The notes under the pieces are model-generated. The model ran no database searches and had not been told where the DNA came from. It saw only the letters and a list, made by a program, of their open reading frames with translations. Below are positions 8,339 through 17,664 of a stretch of DNA of 64,000 nucleotides, one piece after another. Source of the DNA: Rhizobacter sp. SG703. Lineage in GTDB: Bacteria; Pseudomonadota; Gammaproteobacteria; Burkholderiales; Burkholderiaceae_C. Each line of letters opens with the position of its first letter. Position 1 is the first letter of the stretch. The translations under genes were made by a program, and so were the position numbers. The stretch spans positions 310,001-374,000 of the forward strand of contig NZ_JAAZQK010000007.1 of the NCBI RefSeq assembly GCF_012275445.1, given 5' to 3'.

Positions 8339-8584
8339 TCAGTCCAGTTTTTCCTTCACGGCGGACATGCCCTCCTCCCCGAGCATAGGGCGCGTTGGCC
8401 CCGCGCCCGACGACGGCGGCGTTCGCGCATGGCCGGCAGCGGTCGGAAGTGCGCAGGAAATCACGAGTGGCGCCGGCGTCGCGAGCGCATGGAAACCCGC
8501 GAACAGGGCCGCGACCCCGAGAACGGCCGCGGCGAAGCGCAGCTGGGGGGTCTGCAGGATGAAGATCGGGCGCATCGGTTTCAT
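8339..8584 (-). CDS. Small secreted or membrane-anchored protein, first gene of the SLOG/TIR operon
   Basis: 81 residues from ATG at 8584 (MKPMRPIFILQTPQ); an ATG at 8593 adds three residues. Residues about 10-36 form a hydrophobic signal or anchor (LRFAAAVLGVAALFAGFHALATPAP), followed by a short Pro/Gly-rich tail ending SAVKEKLD. The stop lies three bases before the SLOG GTG, so it should be in the same transcript. No family recognised, and with this size and GC a chance reading frame is possible. The triple CTGAA repeat lies 36 bases upstream. Confidence 0.45.
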   Translation of the reverse strand: MKPMRPIFILQTPQLRFAAAVLGVAALFAGFHALATPAPLVISCALPTAAGHARTPPSSGAGPTRPMLGEEGMSAVKEKLD

Positions 8585-8619
8585 GGCCCGCATGGTCGGC
8601 GCTGCACCGTCCCGCCGTC

Positions 8620-8648
8620 CTGAAGCACGGCTGAATTGTCCTGAAGCC
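8620..8648 (+). promoter_or_regulatory. Triple CTGAA direct repeat, candidate operator (copy 2)
   Basis: CTGAA at 8620, 8631 and 8641, again spaced 11 then 10, with CTGAAT in the middle unit and CTGAAGCC in the last, as in the copy at 2509. It lies between the leftward SLOG/TIR operon and the rightward alpha/beta hydrolase at 8714. I searched by eye for CTGAAT elsewhere in the window and found only isolated units. This suggests that the STAND regulator acts here too, on one or both flanking transcripts. Confidence 0.6.
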
Positions 8649-8713
8649 GCGCGCGCCGCCACTGTCCCTGGCCGGACAGCCGGCCGGCGGGCAAGCTCCT
8701 AACATCGGCGGCC

Positions 8714-9649
8714 ATGTCGTCCTCCGCGCCCTACCTGCCCCATCGCCCCGGCCGCAGCCGCTTCGTCGACCTGCGCGGCCTGCGCTGCCACCTGAACGAA
8801 TGGGGCGACGCGGGCCAGGCCAGCGCCGACCGGCCGACGCTCGTGATGCTGCATGGCTGGATGGACGTCGGCGCGTCGTTCCAGTTCGCGGTCGACGCGC
8901 TGGCGGCGATCGAGGGCGACGGCCGCCACGTGATCGCCCCCGACTGGCGCGGCTTCGGCCTCAGCGACCCGGGCGGCGCCGACGGCTACTGGTTCCCCGA
9001 CTACCTCGGCGACCTCGATGCGCTGCTGGATTCGCGGGCCGATCCGGCCGCCCCGATCGACCTGCTCGGCCACAGCATGGGCGGCAACGTCGCGATGGTC
9101 TACGCCGGGGTGCGGCCCGAACGCATCCGCCGGCTCGTCAACCTGGAGGGCTTCGGCCTGCCGGCCACCCGCCCGGCGCAGGCGCCGGCGCGCTACCGGC
9201 AGTGGCTCGACGAACTGAAGCAGCCGGTGGCGCTGCGCCCGTACGACAGCCTGGCCGCGGTCGCCGACCGGCTGCGCAAGACCAACCCGCTGCTGCGCGC
9301 GGACCGCGCGGCCTGGCTGGCCGGCCACTGGTCGCGCCAGGCGGACGACGGCCGCTGGCACATCCTCGGCGATCCGGCCCACAAGCGCGCCAACCCGGTG
9401 CTCTACCAGAAGGACGAGGTGCTGGCCTGCTGGCAGCGCATCGCCGCGCCGCTGCTGTGGGTCGAGGGCGACCGCACCGACGTCGCCAAGTGGTGGGGCG
9501 ACCGCTACCCGCGCAGCGACTTCGACGCCCGCCTCGCGCAGGTGCCGCGGGTCGAGCGCCAGGTGCTGTCGCCCGCCGGGCACATGCTGCACCACGACCA
9601 GCCGGAGGCACTCGCCGCCCATCTGGCACGCTTCCTCGAAGGAGGATGA
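8714..9649 (+). CDS. Alpha/beta hydrolase
   Basis: 311 residues, cytoplasmic, no signal peptide. Oxyanion region MLHGWMDVGASFQF, DWRGFGLS, nucleophile elbow LLGHSMGGNVAMVYAG, with a later acid in VEGDRTDVAKW and a histidine in SPAGHMLHHDQPE. The layout matches haloalkane-dehalogenase/epoxide-hydrolase/esterase-type hydrolases; the substrate cannot be inferred. It is monocistronic, divergent from the SLOG/TIR operon and sharing the upstream region that holds the CTGAA repeats. The inverted repeat at 9657-9680 follows its stop. Confidence 0.88.
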   Translation: MSSSAPYLPHRPGRSRFVDLRGLRCHLNEWGDAGQASADRPTLVMLHGWMDVGASFQFAVDALAAIEGDGRHVIAPDWRGFGLSDPGGADGYWFPDYLGDLDALLDSRADPAAPIDLLGHSMGGNVAMVYAGVRPERIRRLVNLEGFGLPATRPAQAPARYRQWLDELKQPVALRPYDSLAAVADRLRKTNPLLRADRAAWLAGHWSRQADDGRWHILGDPAHKRANPVLYQKDEVLACWQRIAAPLLWVEGDRTDVAKWWGDRYPRSDFDARLAQVPRVERQVLSPAGHMLHHDQPEALAAHLARFLEGG

Positions 9650-9656
9650 CGACCCC

Positions 9657-9680
9657 TCGGTCGACGGGACCATCGACCGA
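9657..9680. repeat. Inverted repeat after hydrolase gene
   Basis: Perfect 8-base arms TCGGTCGA and TCGACCGA separated by 8 bases, just after the hydrolase stop and 115 bases before prfB. No T-tract follows, so it is not a standard intrinsic terminator; it could be a transcript-end hairpin or a protein site. Confidence 0.35.
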
Positions 9681-9794
9681 TCCCCCGCGGGGATGCGGGC
9701 CGGCTTGGGGCGGCCCGCCGTTCGGCCCGCTCGCATGGGCATGTCGTGCGTGCGAAAATCCCGCGATTCGCAGAACACACACGGGAACCGCACC

Positions 9795-10899
9795 ATGGAC
9801 GTCGAACACATCAATGCCATCGGCAACACCCTGGCCGACCTGACCGAGCGCACGGTCGGCCTCCGGGGGTATCTTTGACTACGATCGCAAAGCACTGCGA
9901 CTGAACGAAGTCAACGCCGCGCTCGAGAACCCCAAGGTCTGGGACGAACCGAAGCGCGCGCAGGAGCTGGGGCGCGAGAAGCGCACGCTGGAGCAGGTCG
10001 TCGAGACCATCGACCACCTGACCAGCAACCTGGCCGACAACTCCGAGCTGTACGAGATGTCGAAGGCCGAAGGCGACACCGACGGCCTGCAGGCCATCGA
10101 GGCCGAGACCGCGAAGCTGACCGAGATCGTCGACGGGCTCGAGTTCCGCCGCATGTTCAACAACCCGGCCGACCCGCTCAACTGCTTCCTCGACATCCAA
10201 GCCGGCGCCGGCGGCACCGAAGCCTGCGACTGGGCCGGCATGCTGCTGCGCCAGTACCTGAAGTACGCCGAGCGCAAGGATTTCAAGGCGACGGTCGAGG
10301 ACGTGTCCGACGGCGACATCGCCGGCATCAAGAGCGCCACCATCAAGGTCGAGGGCGAGTACGCGTTCGGCTTGCTGCGCACCGAAACCGGCGTGCACCG
10401 CCTGGTGCGCAAGAGCCCGTTCGATTCCGCCGGCGGACGCCACACCAGCTTCGCGAGCGTGTTCGTCTACCCCGAGGTCGACGACACGATCGAGATCGAC
10501 ATCAACCCGTCGGACGTGCGCACCGACACCTTCCGCGCGAGCGGCGCCGGCGGCCAGCACATCAACAAGACCGATTCGGCGGTGCGCCTCACGCACATCC
10601 CGACCGGCATCGTCGTGCAGTGCCAGGACGGCCGCAGCCAGCACAGCAACCGCGACGTGGCCTGGAAGCGGCTGCGCTCGCGCCTGTACGACCACGAGAT
10701 GCGCAAGCGCATGGAAGAGCAGCAGAAGCTGGAAGACACCAAGACCGACGTCGGCTGGGGCCACCAGATCCGCAGCTACGTGCTCGACCAGAGCCGCATC
10801 AAGGACCTGCGCACCAACGTGGAGATTTCCAACACCCAGAAGGTGCTGGACGGCGACCTCGACCAGTTCATCACCGCCAGCCTGAAGCAGGGCATCTGA
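9795..10899 (+). CDS. prfB: Peptide chain release factor 2, with programmed +1 frameshift
   Basis: RF2 recognises UGA/UAA stop codons and triggers peptide release. The first 27 codons (9795-9875, [20 protein letters not shown]…) end at an in-frame TGA at 9876-9878 in the context CGG GGG TAT CTT TGA C, the classical RF2 autoregulatory site; reading resumes +1 at 9877, giving about 367 residues. The GGQ catalytic motif ([16 protein letters not shown]) and the usual [12 protein letters not shown] segment are present. Because the frame is interrupted, an automatic call may start falsely inside (for instance at 10057). It is followed with a one-base overlap (TGATG) by a HAD phosphatase gene. Confidence 0.97.
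9864..9878 (+). other. prfB programmed frameshift site
   Basis: CGGGGGTATCTTTGA: an internal Shine-Dalgarno-like GGGGG three bases upstream of the slippery CTT codon, then the weak stop TGA followed by C. When RF2 is scarce the ribosome slips from CTT to TTT and continues; when RF2 is plentiful it terminates. This is the same arrangement as in E. coli and most bacteria. Confidence 0.95.
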
Positions 10900-11561
10900 T
10901 GACGCAGCTGAAGGCCCTGCTCTTCGACCTGGACGGCACGCTGATCGACAGCATGCCGCACCACCACACCGCCTGGGTCGAGTGGCACCGGCGGCGCGAG
11001 CTGACGATCGATGCCGAGCGCTTCTTCCTCGAGACGGCCGGGCGCAGCAACGTCGAGATCTTCACCGACATGCTGCCCGGGCGCAGCGGCGACGACTACG
11101 CCGCGCTCGCCGCCGAGAAGGAGGCGATCTACCGCGACATCGCCGCGACCCGCCTGGGGCTGATCGCCGGCACGCACGAGCTGCTCGACCGCGCCGCCGG
11201 GCTCGGGCTGAAGCTCGCGGTGTGCACCGCGTCGACGCCGCAGAACATCGCGCTGGCCTACGACCGCTTCGGCATCGGCGACAAGGTGCAGACCACCGTG
11301 AGCCCGGCCGACGGCCTGCGCGGCAAGCCGCATCCGGACATCTTCCTCGAGGCCGCGAAGCGCCTCGGCGTGAGCCCGGCCGACTGCCTGGTCTTCGAAG
11401 ACGCGCCGCTCGGCGTCGAGGCCGCGCGCCGCGCCGGCATGAAGGCGGTTGCGCTGACCACGACCATGGGCGCCGACGCCTTCGCCGGCTTCGACAACGT
11501 CGTCGCCGTCGTGCCCGATCTGCAGGACATCAAGCTTTCCCTCCCGATCCATCAGCCCTGA
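10899..11561 (+). CDS. HAD-superfamily phosphatase, beta-phosphoglucomutase-like
   Basis: 220 residues. HAD motif I LLFDLDGTLIDS (nucleophile and general acid Asp), motif II VCTAST, motif III lysine in GKPHPDIF, motif IV FEDAPLGVEAARRAGM. The cap of about 70 residues after motif I is the C1 type seen in beta-phosphoglucomutase and phosphoglycolate-phosphatase relatives. It hydrolyses or transfers a phosphate on a small sugar or phosphoester; the exact substrate is unknown. The start overlaps the prfB stop and pepN follows 15 bases after its end, so the three are likely one transcript. Confidence 0.9.
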   Translation: MTQLKALLFDLDGTLIDSMPHHHTAWVEWHRRRELTIDAERFFLETAGRSNVEIFTDMLPGRSGDDYAALAAEKEAIYRDIAATRLGLIAGTHELLDRAAGLGLKLAVCTASTPQNIALAYDRFGIGDKVQTTVSPADGLRGKPHPDIFLEAAKRLGVSPADCLVFEDAPLGVEAARRAGMKAVALTTTMGADAFAGFDNVVAVVPDLQDIKLSLPIHQP

Positions 11562-11576
11562 CGAAAGAAGAACACC

Positions 11577-14273
11577 ATGCGTGAAGGCACTGCACCGCTG
11601 ATCCGCCGCGAGGACTACACCGCGCCGGCGTTCTGGATCCGCACCGTCGACCTGACGTTCGACCTCGACCCGGCGAAGACGCTGGTCATCAACCGCATGA
11701 CGATGGAGCGCAACACCGCGCTGCCGCCGCAGCCGCTGCGCCTGCACGGCGAAGACCTGACGCTGACGCGCGTGCTGGTCAACGGCGAATCGGTGTCGTT
11801 CCGCCATGAAGACGGCATGCTGGTGATCGACAGCCTGTCCGACGTGCCGGCCGGCGAGTTCACGCTCGAGATCCGCAACACCTGCGCACCCGAGAAGAAC
11901 ACCCAGCTGTCGGGGCTGTACACCTCGGGCGGCGGATTCTTCACGCAGTGCGAAGCCGAGGGCTTCCGCCGCATCGCGTACTTCCTCGACCGCCCGGACG
12001 TGATGGCGGTCTACACCGTGACGCTGAAGGCCAGCAAGAAGGCCTACCCGGTGCTGTTGTCGAACGGCAACCTGGTGCAGCAGGGCGAACTCGACAACGG
12101 CCGACACTTCGCGAAATGGCACGACCCGTTCCCGAAGCCGAGCTACCTGTTCGCGCTGGTCGCGGCCGACCTGGTCGCACGCGAACAGCACATCCGCACC
12201 CGCTCGGGCAAGGACCACCTGCTGCAGGTGTACGTGCGCCGCGGCGACCTCGAGAAGACCGAGCATGCGATGAACTCGCTGATCGCGAGCGTCGTGTGGG
12301 ACGAGGCCCGCTTCAAGCTGCCGCTCGACCTGGAGCGTTTCATGATCGTCGCGGTCGGCGACTTCAACATGGGCGCGATGGAGAACAAGGGCCTGAACAT
12401 CTTCAACACGAAGTTCGTTCTCGCCAACCCGGCCACCGCGACCGACGTGGACTACGCCGGCATCGAGAGCGTGGTCGGCCACGAGTACTTCCACAACTGG
12501 ACCGGCAACCGCATCACCTGCCGCGACTGGTTCCAGCTGAGCCTGAAGGAAGGCCTGACGGTCTTCCGCGACCAGGAATTCAGCATGGACATGGCCGGCA
12601 GCCCGACGGCGCGCGCCGTCAAGCGCATCGAGGACGTGCGCCAGCTGCGCCAGATCCAGTTCCCCGAAGACGCCGGCTCGATGGCCCACCCGGTGCGCCC
12701 GGACAGCTACGTCGAGATCAACAACTTCTACACCGCGACCATCTACGAGAAGGGCTCGGAGGTGGTGCGGATGATGCAGACGCTGGTCGGCCGCGAAGGT
12801 TTCGCGCGCGGCATCACGCTGTACTTCGCACGCCACGACGGCCAGGCGGTGACCTGCGACGACTTCGCGCAGGCGATTGCCGATGCCAACCCCGACAGCG
12901 AGCTCGCGAAGCACCTGACGCAGTTCAAGCGCTGGTACAGCCAGGCCGGCACGCCGCGCGTCAACGCGCGCGGCCGCTACGACGCGCCGAGCCGCACCTA
13001 CACGCTGGGCATCGAGCAGAGCTGCCCACCGTCGCCGGGGCAGATGGCGAAGGAATCGAACGTGATCCCGGTCGCGATGGGGCTGATCGGCCGCGACGGC
13101 CGGCCGCTGCCGCTGCAGCTCGAAGGCGAAGCGGCCGCCGGCGGCACCGAGCGCGTGCTGGTGCTGCACGAAGCGCGCAGCTTCTTCACCTTCGTCAACG
13201 TCGACGTCGAGCCGGTGCCGTCGCTGCTGCGCGGCTTCTCGGCGCCGGTGATGCTGATCGACCACCTGGCCGACGACGACCTGCTGGTGTTGCTGAAGCA
13301 CGACAGCGACCCGTTCAACCGCTGGGAAGCCGGCCAGCGCCTGGCGCTGAACCGCCTGCTGGCCGCGGTGGCGAGCGAGCAGCCGCAGCCGCTGGACGCC
13401 GCCTTCATCGAGGCGATGCGCGCGGTGCTGCGCCACGACGCGCTCGACGCGGCGTTCAAGGAACTGGCGCTGACGCTGCCGAGCGAGACCTATGTCGCCG
13501 AGCAGCTCGACCTGGTCGACCCGCAGCGCATCCATGCGGCGCGCGAATCGATGAAGCTGCAGCTCGCGCAGGCGTTGCGCGACGACTGGCAACGGGCGTT
13601 CGACGAACATCAGGTGCGCGGCGGCTACTCGCCCGATCCGGTGTCGGCCGGCAAGCGCGCGCTGGCCAACCTGGCGCTGGCGATGCTGTGCCTCGATTCG
13701 ACGCGCCGTGGCGACAGCGTGTGGCCGGGCCGCGCGTTCCAGCGCTTCAAGGACGCCGGCAACATGACCGACCGGCTTGGCGCGCTGGCCGCGCTGGTGC
13801 ATGCGCATGCCGAGCTGGCCGAGCCGGCGCTGCAGCGCTTCCACGAGATCTTCAAGGGCGAGCCGCTGGTCATCGACAAGTGGTTCGCGCTGCAGGCGGG
13901 AGCGCCCGAGAAGGACGGCCGCGTGTTCACGCGGGCCAAGCAGCTGCTGCAGCACCGGGACTTCTCGCTGAAGAATCCGAACCGCGCGCGCAGCCTGATC
14001 ACCACGCTGTGCATGCTGAACCCCGCGGCCTTCCACCGCAGCGATGCGGCCGGCTACGTGTTCTGGGCCGACAGGATGATCGAGCTGGACAGCCTGAACC
14101 CGCAGCTCGCCGCGCGCGTTGCCCGCGTGATGGACCGCTGGAGCAACCTGGCCGAGCCGTACCGCACCGCGGCCGGCGAGGCGCTGAAGCGCGTCGCGGC
14201 CAAGCCCGACCTGTCGAACGACGTGCGCGAGATCGTCGGCCGGGCGCTGCAATCCGGCGAGGGCGCGGCATGA
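11577..14273 (+). CDS. pepN: Aminopeptidase N (M1 family, gamma-proteobacterial-type PepN)
   Basis: 898-residue cytoplasmic zinc aminopeptidase that trims N-terminal residues during peptide turnover. The exopeptidase motif GAMENKGLN lies near residue 265 and the zinc site HEYFHNW starts at His302, with the third ligand in the [12 protein letters not shown] helix. The C-terminal half carries the DUF3458 Ig-like and helical-bowl regions, and the length matches E. coli PepN (about 870). RBS AAGAAG lies shortly before the ATG. The stop overlaps the fbp ATG (ATGA). Confidence 0.96.
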   Translation: MREGTAPLIRREDYTAPAFWIRTVDLTFDLDPAKTLVINRMTMERNTALPPQPLRLHGEDLTLTRVLVNGESVSFRHEDGMLVIDSLSDVPAGEFTLEIRNTCAPEKNTQLSGLYTSGGGFFTQCEAEGFRRIAYFLDRPDVMAVYTVTLKASKKAYPVLLSNGNLVQQGELDNGRHFAKWHDPFPKPSYLFALVAADLVAREQHIRTRSGKDHLLQVYVRRGDLEKTEHAMNSLIASVVWDEARFKLPLDLERFMIVAVGDFNMGAMENKGLNIFNTKFVLANPATATDVDYAGIESVVGHEYFHNWTGNRITCRDWFQLSLKEGLTVFRDQEFSMDMAGSPTARAVKRIEDVRQLRQIQFPEDAGSMAHPVRPDSYVEINNFYTATIYEKGSEVVRMMQTLVGREGFARGITLYFARHDGQAVTCDDFAQAIADANPDSELAKHLTQFKRWYSQAGTPRVNARGRYDAPSRTYTLGIEQSCPPSPGQMAKESNVIPVAMGLIGRDGRPLPLQLEGEAAAGGTERVLVLHEARSFFTFVNVDVEPVPSLLRGFSAPVMLIDHLADDDLLVLLKHDSDPFNRWEAGQRLALNRLLAAVASEQPQPLDAAFIEAMRAVLRHDALDAAFKELALTLPSETYVAEQLDLVDPQRIHAARESMKLQLAQALRDDWQRAFDEHQVRGGYSPDPVSAGKRALANLALAMLCLDSTRRGDSVWPGRAFQRFKDAGNMTDRLGALAALVHAHAELAEPALQRFHEIFKGEPLVIDKWFALQAGAPEKDGRVFTRAKQLLQHRDFSLKNPNRARSLITTLCMLNPAAFHRSDAAGYVFWADRMIELDSLNPQLAARVARVMDRWSNLAEPYRTAAGEALKRVAAKPDLSNDVREIVGRALQSGEGAA

Positions 14274-15307
14274 CGCAGCGCCTGACCCCGAAGCGCATCA
14301 GCCTGACGCAGTACCTGATCGAGCAGCAGCGCAGCCACGGCAACATCCCGGCCCAGCTGCGGCTCTTGATCGAGGTGGTGGCGCGCGCCTGCAAGCGCAT
14401 CAGCATCAGCGTCAACAAGGGCGCGCTCGGCGGCGTGCTCGGCAGCGCCGAGACCGAGAACGTGCAGGGCGAGATGCAGAAGAAGCTCGACATCATCGCC
14501 AACGAGGTGCTGATCGAGGCCAACGAATGGGGCGGCCACCTGGCCGCGATGGCCAGCGAGGAGATGGAGGGCATCTACGTGGTGCCCAACCGCTTCCCGC
14601 AGGGCGAGTACCTGCTGCTGTTCGACCCGCTCGACGGCTCGAGCAACATCGACGTCAACGTCAGCATCGGCACGATCTTCTCGGTGCTGAAGAAGCCCGA
14701 GAACAGCGCCGGCGCCACGGTCGGCGTCAGCGAGGCCGATTTCCTGCAGCCCGGCTCGCAGCAGGCTGCCGCCGGCTATTGCGTGTACGGTCCGCAGACG
14801 ATGCTGGTGCTGACGGTGGGCGACGGCGTCGCGATCTTCACGCTCGACCGCGAGGAAGGCGCCTGGCTGCTGACGCAGGACGGCGCGAAGATCCCGGAAG
14901 ACACGAAGGAATTCGCGATCAACATGAGCAACCTGCGGCACTGGGCGCCGCCGATGCAGCGCTATGTCGAGGAGTGCCTGGCCGGCAGCACCGGCCCGCG
15001 CGGCAAGGACTTCAACATGCGCTGGATCGCCAGCATGGTGGCCGACGTGCACCGCATCCTGACGCGCGGCGGCGTGTTCATGTACCCCTGGGACCGGCGC
15101 GAGCCGAAGAAGGCCGGCAAGCTGCGGCTGATGTACGAGGCGAACCCGATGGCCTTCATCGTCGAGCAGGCGGGCGGCGCGGCGACCAACGCCGGGCAAC
15201 GCATCCTCGACCTGCAGCCGACCGCGCTGCACGAACGCGTCAGCGTGATCCTGGGGTCGAAGAACGAAGTTGAGAGAGTCACGGCCTATCATCGCGAAAA
15301 CGGCTGA
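14270..15307 (+). CDS. fbp: Fructose-1,6-bisphosphatase, class I
   Basis: 345 residues; dephosphorylates fructose 1,6-bisphosphate in gluconeogenesis (and in the Calvin cycle where present). Metal and substrate motifs are intact: [13 protein letters not shown]-terminus, [23 protein letters not shown] (metal-binding DPLDGSS), [25 protein letters not shown], and the closing region [17 protein letters not shown]. The ATG at 14270 overlaps the pepN stop by four bases, as in several Burkholderiales, and tRNA-Thr follows 26 bases after its stop. Confidence 0.97.
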   Translation: MTQRLTPKRISLTQYLIEQQRSHGNIPAQLRLLIEVVARACKRISISVNKGALGGVLGSAETENVQGEMQKKLDIIANEVLIEANEWGGHLAAMASEEMEGIYVVPNRFPQGEYLLLFDPLDGSSNIDVNVSIGTIFSVLKKPENSAGATVGVSEADFLQPGSQQAAAGYCVYGPQTMLVLTVGDGVAIFTLDREEGAWLLTQDGAKIPEDTKEFAINMSNLRHWAPPMQRYVEECLAGSTGPRGKDFNMRWIASMVADVHRILTRGGVFMYPWDRREPKKAGKLRLMYEANPMAFIVEQAGGAATNAGQRILDLQPTALHERVSVILGSKNEVERVTAYHRENG

Positions 15308-15315
15308 AGCCACGC

Positions 15316-15321
15316 TATACT
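15316..15321 (+). promoter_or_regulatory. Possible -10 element of tRNA-Thr promoter
   Basis: TATACT, 12 bases before the tRNA 5' end, in the short gap after fbp. No convincing -35 at 17±1 bases, so the promoter call is tentative. Confidence 0.35.
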
Positions 15322-15333
15322 CGCTGGCTTCAC

Positions 15334-15409
15334 GCCGGTGTAGCTCAGTTGGTAGAGCAGCGCATTCGTAATGCGAAGGTCGGGAGTTCGACTCTTCTCA
15401 CCGGCACCA
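15334..15409 (+). tRNA. tRNA-Thr (anticodon CGT)
   Basis: 76 bases. Acceptor arms GCCGGTG and CACCGGC pair completely; D arm GCTC-AGTTGGTA-GAGC; anticodon loop TTCGTAA gives anticodon CGT (reads ACG, Thr); T loop TTCGACT; encoded ACCA end. The anticodon stem has the same G-A mismatch at 27-43 as E. coli thrW, to which the 5' half is nearly identical. Followed by a strong terminator. Confidence 0.97.
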
Positions 15410-15440
15410 ACATCTCCAGCCCCTCGGGGCCCGGATCAGG

Positions 15441-15467
15441 AAAAGCCGCTTCACAGCGGCTTTTTTT
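15441..15467 (+). terminator. Rho-independent terminator after tRNA-Thr
   Basis: Stem AAAAGCCGCT / AGCGGCTTTT with a TCAC loop, followed by a run of seven T. Placed to end the tRNA (and fbp) transcript before the convergent chemoreceptor gene. Confidence 0.9.
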
Positions 15468-15486
15468 GTGCCCGCGCGTTGTCCCG

Positions 15487-17058
15487 TCAGGCCGGCATGG
15501 CTACCGGCCCGCCGCGCAGCTTGAACACCGCGACCGCTTCCACCAGCATGCGCGCCTGCTGCTTCAGGCTTTCGGCGGCCGCCGCGCCCTCTTCCACCAG
15601 CGCAGCGTTCTGCTGCGTCGCCTGGTCCATCTGCGACACCGCCTCGCCGACCTGCGAGACCCCCGAGCTCTGCTCGACCGCCGCCGAACTGATCTCGCCG
15701 ACGATGTCGCTGACGCGCTGGATCGCCGCGACGATCTGCTGCATCGACTGCCCCGCCTGGTCGACCAGCGTCGTGCCCTGCTCGACCTGCGCGACGCTGT
15801 GGCCGATCAGCGCCTTGATCTCGCGCGCTGCCGACGCGCTGCGCTGGGCCAGCGTGCGCACCTCGGCGGCCACCACCGCGAAGCCGCGGCCCTGCTCGCC
15901 GGCACGCGCCGCTTCCACCGCCGCATTCAGCGCCAGGATGTTGGTCTGGAACGCGATGCCGTCGATCACCCCGATGATGTCGACGATCTTCTTCGACGAC
16001 GCCTGGATGCCGCGCATCGTGTCGACCACCCGGCCCACCGCGGCACCGCCGTCATTCGCCGCACTCGCCGCGCCCAGCGCCAGCTGGTTGGCCTGGCGCG
16101 CGTTGTCGGCGTTGCTGCGCACCGTGACGTTCAGTTCTTCCATCGTCGCGGCCGTCTGCTGCAGCGCGCTCGCCTGCTCTTCGGTGCGCTGGCTCAGGTC
16201 GAGGTTGCCCTGCGCGATCTGCGAGCTGGCGGTGGCGACGCTCTCGGCGTTGCCGCGCACGCTGCCGACGATCTGCACCAGGCTGTCGCGCATGCGTTGC
16301 AGCGCGCGCAGCAGGTGGCCGGTCTCGTCGTGCGCGTCGATCTTCAGCGTGGTGCTCAGGTCGCCTTCGCTGACCTGTTCGGCCAGTGCCGCGGCCTGCT
16401 TCAGCGGCCGCACGATCGAGCGGGTGACGGCCCAGGCGATCAGCGCACCGAACGCCGCCGCCAGGCCGGCCAGGCCGAGCATCAGCAGGCTGTCGGCGCG
16501 GGCCGCCGCCTGGATGCCGCTCGCCACCTCGCGCATCTCCTGCTGCTGCGCGTCGACCAGCGCATCCACCGCCTTGAAATAGGCGTTCTGCATCGGCCGC
16601 ACGTCGGCCAGCAGGGTTTTCGTCGCGGTGGCATCGTCGCCGGCCAGGCCCAGCGCGATCGCCTTGTCGAGCGCCTGCTCGTACGGCGGCAGCGTCTGCG
16701 ACACCGCCTTCAGCAGCTCGCGGGTCGACGTGTTGCGCACCGTGGCTTCCAGGTCCGCGACGATCTCGGCATTCTTCGCGCGCATCTCGTCGATGCGCTT
16801 CTTCTCGGCCTGCATGCCGGCCGGCTCGGACAGCAGCACGATGTTGCGCACGCCGCGCGCGATCACGTTCTGGTTGTCCTTCATGCGCGACAGCTGTACC
16901 ACCTTGGCCATCTCGCCGCTGGTGAGGTCGCCGACCTGCTGGCTGATGGCCGTCATCTGCTGCCGGGCCGACAGCGCCATCGCGACCGCCACCGTGATCG
17001 TGATCAGGAAGCCGGCACCGAGCCGCCTGCCGATCGTGAAATTGCCGAGGAAATTCAT
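15487..17058 (-). CDS. Methyl-accepting chemotaxis protein
   Basis: 523-residue inner-membrane chemoreceptor. TM1 at about 12-31 ([22 protein letters not shown]), a periplasmic four-helix-bundle ligand domain, TM2 at about 190-213 ([22 protein letters not shown]), HAMP ([23 protein letters not shown]), then a long cytoplasmic coiled coil with the conserved hairpin [33 protein letters not shown]. No C-terminal NWETF-type CheR tether is seen. The start at MNFLGNF (17058) is chosen because it places TM1 at the N-terminus; an upstream extension is possible but has no domain. The ligand is unknown and no che genes lie nearby. Confidence 0.95.
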   Translation of the reverse strand: MNFLGNFTIGRRLGAGFLITITVAVAMALSARQQMTAISQQVGDLTSGEMAKVVQLSRMKDNQNVIARGVRNIVLLSEPAGMQAEKKRIDEMRAKNAEIVADLEATVRNTSTRELLKAVSQTLPPYEQALDKAIALGLAGDDATATKTLLADVRPMQNAYFKAVDALVDAQQQEMREVASGIQAAARADSLLMLGLAGLAAAFGALIAWAVTRSIVRPLKQAAALAEQVSEGDLSTTLKIDAHDETGHLLRALQRMRDSLVQIVGSVRGNAESVATASSQIAQGNLDLSQRTEEQASALQQTAATMEELNVTVRSNADNARQANQLALGAASAANDGGAAVGRVVDTMRGIQASSKKIVDIIGVIDGIAFQTNILALNAAVEAARAGEQGRGFAVVAAEVRTLAQRSASAAREIKALIGHSVAQVEQGTTLVDQAGQSMQQIVAAIQRVSDIVGEISSAAVEQSSGVSQVGEAVSQMDQATQQNAALVEEGAAAAESLKQQARMLVEAVAVFKLRGGPVAMPA

Positions 17059-17187
17059 CGTGATCGTCCCGAGCACGCTGCGGCGGGAGGCCACTACCGG
17101 CGTACTGAAGGCGATATCGACGACGGATGGAACGGCATGAAGCCCACAAACGTCCCGTATTGCACACCCCGGGACCCGTCGTCGCAT

Positions 17188-17224
17188 GAAAAACGCCCCG
17201 CGCGGCAAAAGCCGACGCGGGGCG
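17188..17224 (-). terminator. Rho-independent terminator, leftward
   Basis: Read on the minus strand: stem CGCCCCGCG / CGCGGGGCG around a short inner GTCGGC…GCCG region, followed by GTTTTT. It lies 33 bases after the stop of the RM-x-LIGRT repeat protein gene and before the chemoreceptor, separating the two transcripts. Confidence 0.85.
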
Positions 17225-17256
17225 CTCGATGAGATGCGGCCGTCAGGCCGCCGGCT

Positions 17257-17664
17257 TCATTGGGCCGAGCGCGTTGCGCGTTGCGCGCTCAGCTGGTTGT
17301 TGGTCTCGACGTTGTAGCCGGCCAGTTCGCTTTGCGACACGGTGCGGCCGATCAGCTTCATGCGCTGTTCGAACTGCTGTTGCGCGTTGCCGGCGAAGGT
17401 GTCGCTGACGACCGTTGCCGAGGTTTCGCCATGTGCCGCGGTGCGGCCGATCAAGTTCATCCGGGCGACGTGGTCGGCACGCTGTTCGGCAGCCGTCCGC
17501 AGCTTGCCGCTGTTGTCGACGAACTGGGCGGGCGCCTGTTCACCAGCCTGGGCGGTGCGGCCGATCAGGCGCATTCTTTCGGCATACGACGAGGTGTCGG
17601 CCAGCGCAGCGCCGTGGACGGCGGCAAGGGCGAGGGAGGCGGCGATGAAAAGCTTGCTGTTCAT
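17257..17664 (-). CDS. Secreted small protein with three RM-x-LIGRT repeats
   Basis: 135 residues with a clear Sec signal peptide (MNSKLFIAASLALAAVHGAALA, cleavage after ALA). The mature part holds three copies of one unit: YAERMRLIGRTAQAGEQ, HVARMNLIGRTAAHGET and FEQRMKLIGRTVSQSEL, about 40 residues apart and joined by polar linkers. I know no named family with this motif; it superficially recalls small Burkholderiales exported proteins such as DUF4148 but lacks their signature. It is monocistronic with its own terminator. Role unknown; three copies suggest a repeated binding unit. Confidence 0.8.
   Translation of the reverse strand: MNSKLFIAASLALAAVHGAALADTSSYAERMRLIGRTAQAGEQAPAQFVDNSGKLRTAAEQRADHVARMNLIGRTAAHGETSATVVSDTFAGNAQQQFEQRMKLIGRTVSQSELAGYNVETNNQLSAQRATRSAQ

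Noticed and set aside
9795..9878. prfB as a frameshifted pseudogene
   Set aside because: The break is the conserved programmed +1 site, and the rest of the protein is intact.
10776..14252. 1158-codon open frame on the minus strand opposite pepN
   Set aside because: It is the antisense shadow of prfB/pepN; the translation is Arg/Val/His/Gln-rich without motifs, and the plus strand holds intact pepN.
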